In this document: positions 9,289 to 19,940 of the stretch, one piece after another
Numbering within the stretch: the first letter of the stretch is position 1
How the letters are laid out: each line of letters starts with the position of its first letter
Assembly: GCA_024509875.1 (NCBI GenBank)
Contig: JAMPIV010006394.1
Span: forward strand, 124,001 to 188,000
Origin: Oreohelix idahoensis
Taxonomy: Eukaryota > Mollusca > Gastropoda > Stylommatophora > Oreohelicidae
Direction: 5' to 3'
Length of the DNA: 64,000 nucleotides
Made by a program: the position numbers and the translations under genes
Notes under the pieces: generated by a model
What the model saw: only the letters and a program-made list of their open reading frames with translations
Told to the model about the DNA's origin: nothing
Databases searched by the model: none

Positions 9289-11680
9289 GTTGCAATATTT
9301 GGACTCTCATGCTCTTGGGAACAAGAATTTGCGAATGTGCCGACGTAGCCGAATCTTGTACCATACGTACAAGTACGCCGTTTCTCATTGCAATCCAAGA
9401 TTTTCTATTTGTATCCTGATTCGGATCACCTTTCTTCGCAAGAACGAAGAATTTTTTTAAAGAAGAATCTTCTTCTTGCAATTTTATGAAAGAGTCACGA
9501 GTGATTACTAAGTGACTATCTTGGCTATCAACTTCATTATCACTATTCAGTGAAGTTTCGGGTGTTTGTAGAGCTTGTGCTCTTGTAACTACTGCATTTG
9601 TAGCTTGCATGTTATTATGTTCCCAAGCAGCAATCTGCTGTGGGGTACACTCCCTAACTCCGTGAATACGACCAATAATAAGGTCCGCAATAGGATTAGG
9701 TAAGAGACAAGCATGCACATCTCCAGTAAAGAAAGGAGTGGCAATGCGAATTACAGCAGTAGGATATTTTTCTAGAGTGCCGCCAAATGTGACACATTTA
9801 ATAACCCTTCCTGTAGCACAAGATGGATCTACAAGCGATTGTCTAACACCAATAGTGGTGCATCCGGAATCGAAAAGTAGTGAGACCGGAGTATCATTAA
9901 CAAGACCCTTATGTAGAATTAAAGAACCCCTCCCGTCATGCGCAACAGCAGCAGGAAGAGCGGGAAGTGGGTGACCACAACTCAAAGTAGTTATGGTACC
10001 CGGTTCGAATAAAGTACTGCATTGGGGACATTTGTTTGCTCTCTCAAAGTCAAAAGCAGAACTAGTGACAGCGTCAAAGTTTTTACTATCAACAACATGA
10101 TTACAGGCTGCCTCAGTTTCCTGTTGTACAGCATTAGCCTGCTGATATCTCTTTTTTTTGTGTTGAGATCTACCCCGACTATTATTACCTCTGAAGTTAT
10201 CAGAGTTATTATTATCTCTGCAGTTATTATTGTCTCTATTGTAATTGTTATACTGGTTCGAATTCCAGTTTCCACGATTACTATCATGTTCACATTGATG
10301 CGAACATCTATTTGTTTGGTTTTGAGGTCTTCGGCAGGAATAACCTCTATTACCATATCCTCTTTTGAAATGCTTATAATTATTAGGGTGATAGTAACGA
10401 GTACTATCAGGTTGTCTCCAATTCTTCGAAGAAGAATCACCATGAAATTGATTTCCATGATTTTGACAGAAATTACCGCTACTCTTTCTATCAAAATTTT
10501 GTTGGGATCTACGAGCAAAGTTTTGACCATACGGAGCTGCCGAAGCAACTGGTAAACCTTCTTTCACCTTAGAGTTACCCATGGTTATGTGTGGGTGCGC
10601 AGTTACGTATTGGCAACAGAAATCTTCCATTTCTTTTATTGTTTTAGGTTTACGTTCATGAAGGAAAGCAAGGAAAGACTCATTGACAGACGACATGACT
10701 TTGTCTCTAAGTATTAAGTCCATAAGTCCTTCATAAGTTTTTTCCGTCTTAGATAGTTCAACCCATCGTGAGAAAGTAATGCGTATTCTTGCAATAAACT
10801 CGGAGAATTCAACTCCATTTTCAGGTAACATGTTTTTAAATTGTAGACGATAGCCGTCTTCGTTAAGCTGATATTTCTTTAACAAAGCGGCCCTGACAAC
10901 CTCATAATTGTTCTTGTCAGGTTCATCCACCATATTTAATATACTTAGAGCTTTACCTGTCAGTATCCCTGATAACTGATAAACATATTTTGCTTTGTCT
11001 ATGTTATGAGCTGTACATGCTTGTTCAAATCTGTCCAGATAGAACATTATGTCATCGCTGGAAGGACTAAATGTTGGTAACTTAATCTTAAAAGTATCAT
11101 TATTAGCCTTACCAGAAGATGAACCCTTGTTTGAATCATTACCATTACTCATGCTTGTCAATTTCAATTTTTCCAACTCTAAAGCTAAGACCTTTTCTTC
11201 ATGTTCCATTTTTGCTTTCTCTTTCCTCTCATCAGACTCTCTCTGTAATCTTCTTTCCTCAGCCTGAGCCTCTTTTTGAAGTCTTTCATTTTCAGCTTCT
11301 TTTTCAAGTCTTTTATTTTCAGCCTCTTTTTCAAGTCTTTTATTCTCAGCCTCTTTTTCAAGTCTTTTATTCTCAGCCTCTTTTTCAAGTCTTTTATTCT
11401 CAGCCTCTTTTTCAAGTCTTTTATTCTCAGCCTCTTTTTGAAGTCTTTCAGCTTCTAGCTGTAGCTGGAGTTTTCTCTCCTCAGCTTCTGATTCCCTTTT
11501 TTGTTTTTCCATTTCCATTTGGAATCTTTTTTCATCCACCTGCATCTGCAGTTTCTTTTGTTCAGCTTCCATTGCTTTATCATATCGAGCAGTTGCAAAT
11601 TCTTCTAACTTATCACCAGTCTTCCCAAGCAATTTACCCTGCTCAATAAAGTGCTCAAATGTAGACATGTTGTCTAACAT
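9197..11680 (-). CDS. Gag-protease polyprotein of LTR element 2
   Basis: 827 codons. Residues 35-170 are a highly charged coiled coil, including about five copies of the nine-residue repeat KEAENKRLE (residues 81-130). Residues 205-365 form a helical capsid region of SCAN type (YLDRFEQAC, LTGKALSIL, EFSEFIARIRITFSRWVELS, EGLMDLIL). Residues 400-520 are Asn-, Arg- and Ser-rich, with loose Cys/His groups. A CPQC...CGH pair lies at 551-570. The aspartic protease has its active site at LLFDSGCT (604-606). The C-terminus enters the integrase zinc-binding region and then runs out of frame. It should assemble particles that package element RNA. The first ATG at 11680 follows a leader of about 1.4 kb. 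Confidence 0.93.
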   Translation of the reverse strand: MLDNMSTFEHFIEQGKLLGKTGDKLEEFATARYDKAMEAEQKKLQMQVDEKRFQMEMEKQKRESEAEERKLQLQLEAERLQKEAENKRLEKEAENKRLEKEAENKRLEKEAENKRLEKEAENKRLEKEAENERLQKEAQAEERRLQRESDERKEKAKMEHEEKVLALELEKLKLTSMSNGNDSNKGSSSGKANNDTFKIKLPTFSPSSDDIMFYLDRFEQACTAHNIDKAKYVYQLSGILTGKALSILNMVDEPDKNNYEVVRAALLKKYQLNEDGYRLQFKNMLPENGVEFSEFIARIRITFSRWVELSKTEKTYEGLMDLILRDKVMSSVNESFLAFLHERKPKTIKEMEDFCCQYVTAHPHITMGNSKVKEGLPVASAAPYGQNFARRSQQNFDRKSSGNFCQNHGNQFHGDSSSKNWRQPDSTRYYHPNNYKHFKRGYGNRGYSCRRPQNQTNRCSHQCEHDSNRGNWNSNQYNNYNRDNNNCRDNNNSDNFRGNNSRGRSQHKKKRYQQANAVQQETEAACNHVVDSKNFDAVTSSAFDFERANKCPQCSTLFEPGTITTLSCGHPLPALPAAVAHDGRGSLILHKGLVNDTPVSLLFDSGCTTIGVRQSLVDPSCATGRVIKCVTFGGTLEKYPTAVIRIATPFFTGDVHACLLPNPIADLIIGRIHGVRECTPQQIAAWEHNNMQATNAVVTRAQALQTPETSLNSDNEVDSQDSHLVITRDSFIKLQEEDSSLKKFFVLAKKGDPNQDTNRKSWIAMRNGVLVRMVQDSATSAHSQILVPKSMRVQILQHAHDSQCAGHMGFCPYEVESPCGFLLAFCQ

Positions 11681-13092
11681 ATGAGTCCAAAACCTGAAAT
11701 AATTAACTAATTTATTTCAAACCTAAGTGTAACAAGTCTTAATTAAGCACTTGTATATTCACATCACCTTATATTATCCCAGTCTCTGTGGGAAACAAGT
11801 CTCCAATCAAAGAACTTGTATATGAAATATCAGCACTCAATTCTTGATCATAAGTGCACTTCTCATTCAATAGTGCACGACACTATTCATCATTCATTTA
11901 TCATCAGTATAGTAGTAACAGTGCATTAGCATAGCCCATTAACTAATTACTATAACTGTAAACAATGACTATGTAAACACATGCAGAATGTAAACATTGA
12001 AAATGTAAACAATACAAACAATGTAAACAATAACAATGTAAACAATAACAAAGATCAGCAACAATACAAAAACTTTCGCAGAAATCAACTAAAAATAAAG
12101 CAGAAATTAATGAAATATCACAAAAAATGTGACGATATCTGCGATAGAATTAAACAAAATACATGACACCACAGTGTATAAACAAAAATGTTGTATGAAA
12201 CTAAATTATAGACAAGAGTAGGCTAACAAACACAAACAAATCAAAACAAAACTAAAGAATGCGAAATAATAACGAAAACAATATTAAAACATGTCATCAC
12301 AGCTAACATAAATAGCAACAGAAGTCGCTTAGCAAATTCCAGTATTGGAAATTTGCAAACCTTACAGAAAACGCTCACAATAGACGACCTCTATGACGTG
12401 GCATAATCTAACGGAGACACCACCCAACCGAGAACCCGCTGAAATATAAACATATAAATATACAAATAACATATAAACATAAAACATATAGAATGAGATG
12501 ATACACAGAAGACTCAGCAGAAGTATAAGGGCACAGTTTACATACAAACAGGCCACTTAACTTATAGGCTTCCAATCGTAGAACAGCAGAAAAACGGATG
12601 TCAATCAACGTCCTAAAGAGCGAAGCTCCAACGATGATGGCACATCTGAACTGCTTCCACTGCTAACACGATGGTACAAGAGCTTCTGACATACTGTGTG
12701 TTGAATTGTTTCGGCACTTGACCTTCTAATCCAAAAGTAAGTTGATGGAAATCGGTACTTGGCCTTCTTCAGAAAACAACCCGTTTCAACCGGCACTTGA
12801 CCTTCTCAAAAAACGACAGCACTGGAACCTTGACAGCAGCAACTTGCTTGACTTGCGTAAAAGATAACAGCAGTCCGAGTTATCCGGCAACATGTAACAA
12901 CGCCGGGTACTGTCAAATTCTTGTTTCCGTCAAAAAATTGAAATTTGACTTTTACCGGGCAACGCCGAGTACTTTGAAAATTTTGAAGATGTTGACTGTA
13001 TTGAAGAATGTTAATTTCTTGAAGGATGCTGATGAATTCTTGTTGAAAATGAAGTGGGTAAGGGACCCCGTGTTTGCTGGTACCAGAATCAA
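11681..13092 (-). other. Leader region of element 2
   Basis: About 1.4 kb between the primer-binding site and Gag. No protein is recognised. It contains a dense cluster of TGTAAACA words at 11957-12044 (described separately). It probably holds packaging signals, but none can be identified by eye. Confidence 0.6.
11957..12044 (+). promoter_or_regulatory. Cluster of six TGTAAACA words
   Basis: Exact TGTAAACA occurs at 11957, 11972, 11989, 12004, 12022 and 12037. This octamer is the classic forkhead-factor binding core. The cluster lies in the transcribed leader of element 2. Binding is inferred from the word only, and the cluster could also be a decayed simple repeat of AATGTAAACAAT. Confidence 0.4.
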
Positions 13093-13110
13093 ACCAGCTT
13101 ATGGCCACCA
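13093..13110 (-). promoter_or_regulatory. Primer-binding site of element 2
   Basis: Two bases inside the 5' LTR the minus strand reads TGGTGGCCATAAGCTGGT. It begins with the TGG that pairs with a tRNA CCA end. The tRNA species was not determined. Confidence 0.75.
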
Positions 13111-13112
13111 AA

Positions 13113-14190
13113 TGATGCGTGATGCCATATGATGATGGATGGCATCCGCATGTCTGGTTTTGTGTAGTGTGTAGATGTGTTCAGTCAAAACAATGTTCAT
13201 GCAACAATAACAGGGCAATCCACATAGGACGTCAGTAAACTCACGACGTATAAAGTCAATGAGTCTTGAAACAGCCGTTGACGTTTTTCTTCATTATTTA
13301 TTGTGGACGCCACAGTGACAAAATGGTTACGCAAATGTGTAGGCACATCAAACAGTCATTATCACAGCAACATTCAATACAGCAATAAACGGTAGACAGC
13401 ATTACAATGATGAGTCAGATGCATGTTATATTTCAAAGTGCTGTAAATGTAGTCAGGTGAACAACTCCATCCTTTTCTATAACAGCCAGGAGATAACCAG
13501 ATGTATGAGATCAGTTCACTCTCCTTAGTTTGACTTCAGCAAGACAGACACGTCTGCCGAAGTATAAATAATGTCCTCAAAAATATCCTCTAGATAATAA
13601 AGGTTTTCCAAACCTAGTTCATTTAACAAAGTAGCAAGTAATGGTCCTTGGTACCTGCATCAACCGATGCAGTACAATGCAGCGACATGTGAGCTAGGAA
13701 AACATCTCGTGACGACGACTTTCGCAGACAGGCTATGAATCGAAATCGCTCACGACCCAAAATCAATAGAGTTAATGAAAGAGTCAATTTACCTTGCTTT
13801 CATGAAATACACAGAAATATCACGCCTCCCGACATGTGGGAAACACTAGAGGTATTATCTCGAATAAACGAAATATCCATTAAGAGGACTACACATCCCT
13901 GACAGAACAAAAATAGCGGAGATCCCCTCTTCAACGAGGCATCTCTTTCGCCATTCCAAATCGCTCACTCCCACTAGTGGTGGGCGGAAACCGATCGACA
14001 AAGAAGCAAGACAAGTCATGCGCAGTCCAGCGCAAAACGACCACAGCTCAAACTTAACTGCATTCGATACCAACGCGAGAAGACAAATGCTTACCGAGAA
14101 AAGTGACTATAAATTCCAAGCAGTTGTTGCCCTTGCGTTATAAAACAGATATTGAAATAAAACGATGTTGCGAGAATTTATCACGCAACA
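13113..14190 (-). repeat. 5' LTR of element 2
   Basis: 1078 bp, nearly identical to 4862-5939. It is flanked on the outside by the duplicated CCCCT at 14191-14195, which returns the sequence to the 3' LTR of element 1. Confidence 0.95.
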
Positions 14191-14195
14191 CCCCT

Positions 14196-14304
14196 ATTAT
14201 TCAGAGAGAAAAAGAATACTTCCCAATCTTTAATAGAGGGAAGACAAAAATGGCAAACTCAAAATGGGGCCTATTGAAGACTAAATCACAGTAACTCCGT
14301 CACA
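14196..14304 (-). repeat. 3' LTR of element 1, second segment
   Basis: Matches the end of the other LTR (19570-19678) and ends in CCGTCACA. It contains the stop codon of the element 1 Gag frame at 14300-14302. Confidence 0.93.
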
Positions 14305-17300
14305 TTACCCCACCCTTCGAGGTCGGAGCCTGCCGATCTAATTTACTGTGGTCTTGGTGTTCAGATTGGTCCCTATCTATGTCTCCTGAGCTGTCTGTGA
14401 TCGCTGAAGTTACAGTGTCCCTACTGGGGTTTTCCCTGGCTGCCGCACTCCCGAGTTCTTTCTTCACCTTTCCTCTCCTGCGAGTTCTCCCACGTACTTT
14501 CCTAACGGTGCGTGGTAATGTATTACTGGTATCCGGCTGACTGACTGGGTCAGAAATCGACGTAACCATGCGTAACTGTTCACCGTTGTCCAAAGACCCG
14601 TGCACAATTCTCTCCTTTCTCTCCTTATCTACTCCCATGCTCCTGTTGAAGGGCTGTTCTCTTTCTAGACCTGTGCCATCCCATGGTGGGTCTAAAACTT
14701 CCCTGGCTAGGTTTCTCAACAGACTGACTTGATCAGCCGACCTGACCGACTGGCTCTGTAGAGGCCTGGCGATGGCGACTATGGAGCTGCTCGCCAGCGG
14801 GGTTGTGACCGCTGGTACCTTGCAATGAACCGGAGAAATCTCGTGTATTTCTGACACCGGGTTTCCATTCATTTTCTGGGTGTCTACTGAATCCTTACTG
14901 ATCCCAGTAGCTTCTATCTTTGGAACAAGATAGGTAGTATCTGCCCCTGGCAGTAGTTCTGTGATCGCTCTTCCCCTACCAACATGAAGAGGGACAGAGC
15001 TCGCTAACATAGCTCCTTGCAAATTCGTACGGCCGCTTTCCTCACTCTTTTCTGGCCTGAAAAGTTCGTGAGAGGAAAATGTAGACCACGGGAGTCCTCC
15101 GTCTAACACCCTGGTTCTACCTTCAACCTTGCCCTCCCCTGTGAGAGTTACTGGCGTCAGTTGGAATGTGTCCTGCAGTGACACTTGATGGTTTAAGATC
15201 CCGTTAGATCGCGGAGTATCTGAGATAAAGTACTCAGGGACTGGTTCCAATGTTCCTTGAAACAAATTGGAAGATATAGCCAATTTTTCAGGCTCCTCGT
15301 TACGCGGGTCGTTTCCTGTAAACGAGATACGAGAGTTGTGGGGCCCATCTCCGTTTATAGGCAAACGGACACTCAGATCACTGTCCTCCTCCGTTTGAGT
15401 AAAGTGCTGGTCAGATGGGGCTCCAGGGCTGGTTGGAAACATATGTTCGCTCGATTCGCCGTCTTGTGCCCTTTTAAGAGTGCGCTGGTCGTTGACATAT
15501 GTGATACAGTTCTTGTCAGTATGTCCCTCTCCTGAAGGAGCTAATACCATCGGGGGCCTAATTCCCGACAACAAAGAATGTATTTCCGAAATCAGAGGCG
15601 TCACCTCTGTTTGTCCGTTAGGATGAACAGGGCTGACAGGCGAATACGCCTCTGCAGTTAACATACCGCTGTCCTTAGAGGCTTCTAACCTCTCCTTAAT
15701 AAGACAGGGCTGTTCGAGCTCGCTCGGGGCTCCGTGAATTAGGGGTTCTCCCTGTTCACTTATCTGGCCTGTAGTAGGCCCCCTTGCTTCAGCAAGGATT
15801 GGTGTGCTAGGGGTTCCCAAAACTAAATGTGGGGCCCCTAGGATGAAGTCGTAAGCTGGCTGTGCCATTACAGCCGCTTTAATTGTGCCACGCACAAACT
15901 TGCACTTCACCTCAATATTGGCTACTGGAAAGCGCTGTGAGGCCCCTTTCCTTAAAACGCCACCAATATCAACTTTCTCCCCTGTCATTTGCCTGGGCTT
16001 CACCAGATGTCGGGCAACTATGCTGGGGTATGTAAGACCGCTGTCGAATAAACACGTAGTCGCAGTCCCGTTCACTTCTGCTGGTCCGCTGTTGGAGAAC
16101 AACTTCTCTGACTGAATGGGTTCCCAGGTGTTCCCTCTCGTCGCTCTCACAGGCCTTAAGCAAGCTGCATGATGCACGGGTGGTTTATTCATACACCTGG
16201 AGGTCCAATGTGAAGTGGTCCGACAATTTCGACAGTATCTCTCATTATCTCCTCGGTTTCGGGCGGAGTCCTGAGAGTTTGGCCCCTGTGATCTGTTGGG
16301 AGGCTGGGGGCGCAGGTTATGACCGGAATGGGGCTCCTTGCGTGAAGGCCCCTGCTGCTGGTGAGCATGAGAAGACGACTGTGATGATGAAGCTCCTTTG
16401 TCCTGGACTGGCGGGTCTGGGTGTTTTCGTTTCTGGCCCAGTACTTCGGCCTGTGCCGTCTGGAACCTTTCCGAAAAAAGAATAATCTGGTCCAGTTGCT
16501 GGGCGCCCTGCTCTGCCAGGTACCTCCTCAAATCAGGAGACATGTTTGCCTTGTTTTGTTCCACCATTATTAACTCTTCTAATCCTTCAAAGGATTTAGC
16601 CAGTCCCGACAACTCTCTCCAGCGAGTGAGGTAATTCCGTAGCCTTTCAGCAAACTGAGGAAAGCTTTCTCCCTTCTCCAGACGACTTTCCCTGAACATG
16701 GTTTGGCATTTACGGGGGGTCCACTGGAATCTTTGCAACAACGCGTTCCGTAGTGCCTCGAAGTTGTTCTGGTCGTCTATGAGCAACTTGTGGTAGACGT
16801 CATACGCATGACCTCTGAGGGACTGCGATAATTTTAGACACCAAAGACTTTCATCCAACCCGTATGCCTTTGCCATCCGTTCGAATTTTTCCAGGAATAT
16901 GTCAATTTTCTCATTCCCGTTAGGGAAAGAGTCCATCGGAAAATTCATGGCTGCCATCCGGGGGCCTCCATTTCCTGAGGTGTCTATCGCCACTGCTCCG
17001 GGGGAATCTCCATTAGCCGAACTGCCCTCTGAAGACCTGAGCTGCAGTTCCAGAGAACGCATGGCAAGTTCGTGCTGTCTTTCTGCTGCCTTTTCCCTTT
17101 CCTCAACTTCTGCGGCCCTTTTTCTTTCCTCAAGTTCTGCTGCCCTTTTTCTTTCCTCAACTTCTGCTGCCCTTTTTCTTTCCTCAAGTTCTGCTGCCCT
17201 TTTTCTTTCCTCAACTTCTGCTGCCCTTTCCCTTTCCTCTTTCTGATTATGCCTATCATTTTCTCTGATCATGTAGGCCTTAGTTTCCTCCTTGTCCATT

Positions 17301-17356
17301 CCCATGTCCTGAGCAGCGTCACGCCAGGCAGCTCGTAACTTGGCCATATCTGCCAT
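14300..17356 (-). CDS. Gag-protease polyprotein of LTR element 1 with long unassigned tail
   Basis: 1018 intact codons. Residues 38-95 are a charged coiled coil of repeated ERKRAAEVE/ERKRAAELE nonapeptides. Residues 145-300 are a SCAN-like capsid (FLEKFERMAKAYGL, LRGHAYDVYHKL, FAERLRNYLTRWRELS, FEGLEELIMVEQ). A CCHC zinc knuckle lies at 375-388 (CRNCRTTSHWTSRC). An aspartic protease with FDSGLT is at 438-440. From about residue 530 to the end there is a Ser/Thr/Pro-rich region that matches no domain I recognise and replaces the place of integrase and RT. The frame reads through the polypurine tract and stops inside the 3' LTR. The protein probably makes particles and relies on another element for enzymes. 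That is inference. Confidence 0.92.
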   Translation of the reverse strand: MADMAKLRAAWRDAAQDMGMDKEETKAYMIRENDRHNQKEERERAAEVEERKRAAELEERKRAAEVEERKRAAELEERKRAAEVEEREKAAERQHELAMRSLELQLRSSEGSSANGDSPGAVAIDTSGNGGPRMAAMNFPMDSFPNGNEKIDIFLEKFERMAKAYGLDESLWCLKLSQSLRGHAYDVYHKLLIDDQNNFEALRNALLQRFQWTPRKCQTMFRESRLEKGESFPQFAERLRNYLTRWRELSGLAKSFEGLEELIMVEQNKANMSPDLRRYLAEQGAQQLDQIILFSERFQTAQAEVLGQKRKHPDPPVQDKGASSSQSSSHAHQQQGPSRKEPHSGHNLRPQPPNRSQGPNSQDSARNRGDNERYCRNCRTTSHWTSRCMNKPPVHHAACLRPVRATRGNTWEPIQSEKLFSNSGPAEVNGTATTCLFDSGLTYPSIVARHLVKPRQMTGEKVDIGGVLRKGASQRFPVANIEVKCKFVRGTIKAAVMAQPAYDFILGAPHLVLGTPSTPILAEARGPTTGQISEQGEPLIHGAPSELEQPCLIKERLEASKDSGMLTAEAYSPVSPVHPNGQTEVTPLISEIHSLLSGIRPPMVLAPSGEGHTDKNCITYVNDQRTLKRAQDGESSEHMFPTSPGAPSDQHFTQTEEDSDLSVRLPINGDGPHNSRISFTGNDPRNEEPEKLAISSNLFQGTLEPVPEYFISDTPRSNGILNHQVSLQDTFQLTPVTLTGEGKVEGRTRVLDGGLPWSTFSSHELFRPEKSEESGRTNLQGAMLASSVPLHVGRGRAITELLPGADTTYLVPKIEATGISKDSVDTQKMNGNPVSEIHEISPVHCKVPAVTTPLASSSIVAIARPLQSQSVRSADQVSLLRNLAREVLDPPWDGTGLEREQPFNRSMGVDKERKERIVHGSLDNGEQLRMVTSISDPVSQPDTSNTLPRTVRKVRGRTRRRGKVKKELGSAAARENPSRDTVTSAITDSSGDIDRDQSEHQDHSKLDRQAPTSKGGVM
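14305..14317 (-). promoter_or_regulatory. Polypurine tract of element 1
   Basis: The minus strand reads AAGGGTGGGGTAA directly against the 3' LTR. It is also translated as the last residues of the Gag frame. Confidence 0.75.
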
Positions 17357-17787
17357 CTTACCTGTAACTGCTGTAGCTTACCAAAGACAAGAAATGACAG
17401 AAAGAAAAAAAAAAAAAGGAAGGAATTACCTGTTACCTACTGTGGAATGCTATCTCTATAACCTCGGTCCCAAAACCCGAACTCAGACTAGCACCAGTCT
17501 GACTAATAACTACCTGAAAAATATTGTTATGCAGCTACTAAAAATTCTACCTTCCTGTTAAGAAAAAAAATCAGTTAGCCATCAATTACCTCTAAGTTCT
17601 ATAACTAACCTATCACTACAATCCAACTGCCTGCAACCTGTGGAAAAACTTTCTGTGGAAAAACTTATTACTGGATCAGTTCTACTAGCTCTGTCTAGGG
17701 GATATTGAAAGAATCTATTCTCAGACTTCCCTATAGAAAACAATCTGTCAATCTAGATAAGATCCCAGAATGATCCTACAAAGCTGA
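17357..17787 (-). other. Short leader of element 1
   Basis: About 430 bp between primer-binding site and Gag start. AT-rich, with one poly-A tract. No feature was recognised. Confidence 0.6.
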
Positions 17788-17809
17788 TCCCAAGGACGAT
17801 CGCCACCCA
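17788..17809 (-). promoter_or_regulatory. Primer-binding site of element 1
   Basis: Inside the 5' LTR the minus strand reads TGGGTGGCGATCGTCCTTGG. Either TGG can be the start complementary to a tRNA CCA end. The second gives the 18-mer TGGCGATCGTCCTTGGGA, which has the general look of Gypsy primer sites. Confidence 0.65.
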
Positions 17810-17812
17810 CTT

Positions 17813-19678
17813 TGTCACGAGTTGGATTTAAGTTAGAGTTATGCCCAAGGGTAGGACAAAACCCTAGTGTGAGAAAAGTCTAAGATAATAGATTAATTAT
17901 GAGAAATGACAGTGAATGTAGTAAGGTGAGTCTATTGGCCCGAGGAGGATAACCGAAATTAAATCTCTCCTCGCCAAATCGTGACTTTAAGGAATGCTAT
18001 AAACTCACCACCTCTGGCTACCTTTAACAGACTAAAGGAGATAAGGTTAAACTAACACTACAGACACCACTGTACAGACAACAGTTAAGGACTATACAGT
18101 GAAGAAGCTGATCCAGTGAACATTAAATAAGTTTATTATACAAATCAACAGAATTTATATAACATAGTAACAAACAAAGAAAAGCATATATCGTGCCAGG
18201 TTGCACCGACCTGGAAAACAAAGAAAATCAATTTGATTATAAGCACACCCAATTAAAAAAACTCCAACCACTTTCACTCCTTCATACACCCTGCTGGGGA
18301 CAAAATTTAAAAAAATGATAAGTGATCTTAACTACAGTCTAATTTGGTGGGGCGTCAACTAAAGCCACGCTCTATAATTTACTATTTCTAATGTCAAGGT
18401 TCTGCTGGTACTGCCGAAGACTATCTGCACAGTAGCTAACTCTGTCAGCGATATCCGCCACTAAGTCACACTCTGCACTGCTATGTAATAGACTTTTTCT
18501 AACTCTAAGGCTCAGAGGCTATCCTCTAAGAATATTATGAGACTCTGCAGGTCCCTGATCTATTTTTCACCATCTCTCTCCGCTTCTGCCTTGCTGCTCT
18601 CGTTTCATTTCAGCAACCGGGAAATGATATCCCTTTCTTCCTGGTTCTGACGACTAGGCACTTGCCGTAGACTGTAGAGGCTTCTCTATTTGGCGAAAAG
18701 AAAGCTGATTTTCCCTTGCTATGTTACCCCTCATTTGGGTTTAGGCACTTCGGTATGATTGTGACCGTGGCCAAAAAAAAAAAAGGACACACCAACCCGC
18801 TTGCTTGGGTTCGATGGGTGTGTATGAGCTTAGAGCTCCGGGTCTTAAGAAAACCCTTCTCACTGAAGACTGCGTCGCTGTCTCGACCTGCTCTTCCTCG
18901 CTCCCTCTCTCTGGGGCCACAAAAATCAGAGCCGATACCCCACCACGGTACAAGCTCTTACGCCTCTGGCGTTTCCTCGACTTTTCTCTCTTGAGAAGAC
19001 TGGCTACCTTTGCCAGCTGTCAGGAACAAGAGTTATTGGCAACTCCCGCTCTTCGGGCCGTGACCACTGCAAATATTGCGTTCAGCGTTAGAAGCCGACA
19101 ATAAGCTTGGATACACGGCCCAGGATTTCTGCAGGAAGAGACCGCTAAAATCGAAAAGCGCTACTTTATCTTAGATTTTCCTGCTCTGACCCCCGACCTA
19201 CTTGAGGCTAGGCGTCTCCCTACAACCAATAGAATTAAAGATACTCTAAAATTTTCCATGCGCTCATCTCTAAATTTAGAACCAGTGTATTCTTGCTTCC
19301 TTTAAATGCGCGCGTAATTCCGGCTACGTAACGTTACCTAACGTCGTCCGCTAGCGTGAGCAGAAAGTTGGGCGTTACCTGGGTAGGGGTCATCTCCCCT
19401 TCCCCACGAAAAATGACCGCGATAAATTTAACGACGCAAAAAATGGAATTTTCAAGATCGCGATAATTAGAAAAAGGCCGACTGGTGCCATTACAGTACT
19501 AACCTACATTAATCCCTATAGAAAAAAACCCGCAATTACTTTACCAACAGAACAAATCTAAACACCCCTATTATTCAGAGAGAAAAAGAATACTTCCCAA
19601 TCTTTAATAGAGGGAAGACAAAAATGGCAAACTCAAAATGGGGCCTATTGAAGACTAAATCACAGTAACTCCGTCACA
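17813..19678 (-). repeat. 5' LTR of element 1
   Basis: An intact 1866-bp LTR flanked by GAAAC. It retains the site (around 19566-19570) where its partner LTR received element 2, and there CCCCT is present only once. Confidence 0.95.
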
Positions 19679-19683
19679 GAAAC

Positions 19684-19940
19684 GTCGAAAGCTTGCCTGG
19701 TTTGGGCATGTAACTCGTCATGACTCCCTTTCGAAAACGATCCTCCAGGGAACAGTCAAAGGTAAACGGAGAAGAGGAAGGCAAAGAAAATCCTGGGCTG
19801 ATAACATCAAAGAATGGGCAGGACACGGTTTTTCCACACTTGTACGCATTGCTGAGAATAGAGAACAGTGGAGGACCATGTCTGCTGATGCTTCTACCAT
19901 GGCACCCCTACGACCCATGACGGGTTATGGGTTGAGATGA
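19684..19940 (+). pseudogene. LINE L-A C-terminus and (GAT)n tail
   Basis: This continues the LINE frame interrupted at 3105. The pattern is RRKLAWFGHV, a basic GKRRRGRQRKSW stretch, a conserved WADNIKEW, then a short tail and stop. A GATGATGATGAT tail follows and then the target array. Joining the two parts across the 16.6-kb insertion restores the conserved order of the RT C-terminus. Confidence 0.9.

Larger units (their letters stand above)
4862..14190 (-). mobile_element. LTR retrotransposon 2, complete Gmr1-like Gypsy element
   Basis: A 9329-bp minus-strand element with TG...CA ends, two 1078-bp LTRs and perfect 5-bp target duplications CCCCT (4857-4861 and 14191-14195). Gene order in the direction of transcription is Gag-PR, IN, RT-RNase H. 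Integrase before reverse transcriptase distinguishes Gmr1-like Gypsy elements from ordinary Gypsy elements. PBS, PPT and all catalytic motifs are present. The LTRs differ at about one base that I noticed (near 5023 versus 13275), so this is a very young insertion. Confidence 0.96.
3106..19678 (-). mobile_element. LTR retrotransposon 1 (Gmr1-like Gypsy, Gag-PR only)
   Basis: A minus-strand element with TG...CA ends and a perfect 5-bp target duplication GAAAC (3101-3105 and 19679-19683). The 5' LTR is 17813-19678 (1866 bp). The 3' LTR is 3106-4861 plus 14196-14304 (about 1865 bp), split by element 2. Without the nested element it is about 7.2 kb. The LTRs look almost identical, differing for example in one A-run length, so the insertion is recent. 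The single long ORF encodes Gag and protease only. No integrase or reverse transcriptase is present between the protease and the polypurine tract. Confidence 0.95.

Noticed and set aside
10022..10555. 177- and 185-codon frames opposite or shifted to the element 2 Gag
   Set aside because: Shadows of the Asn-rich low-complexity Gag region. No independent motif.
16899..17338. Ser/Phe/Cys-rich frames opposite the element 1 Gag coiled coil
   Set aside because: Antisense of the 27-bp coding repeats.
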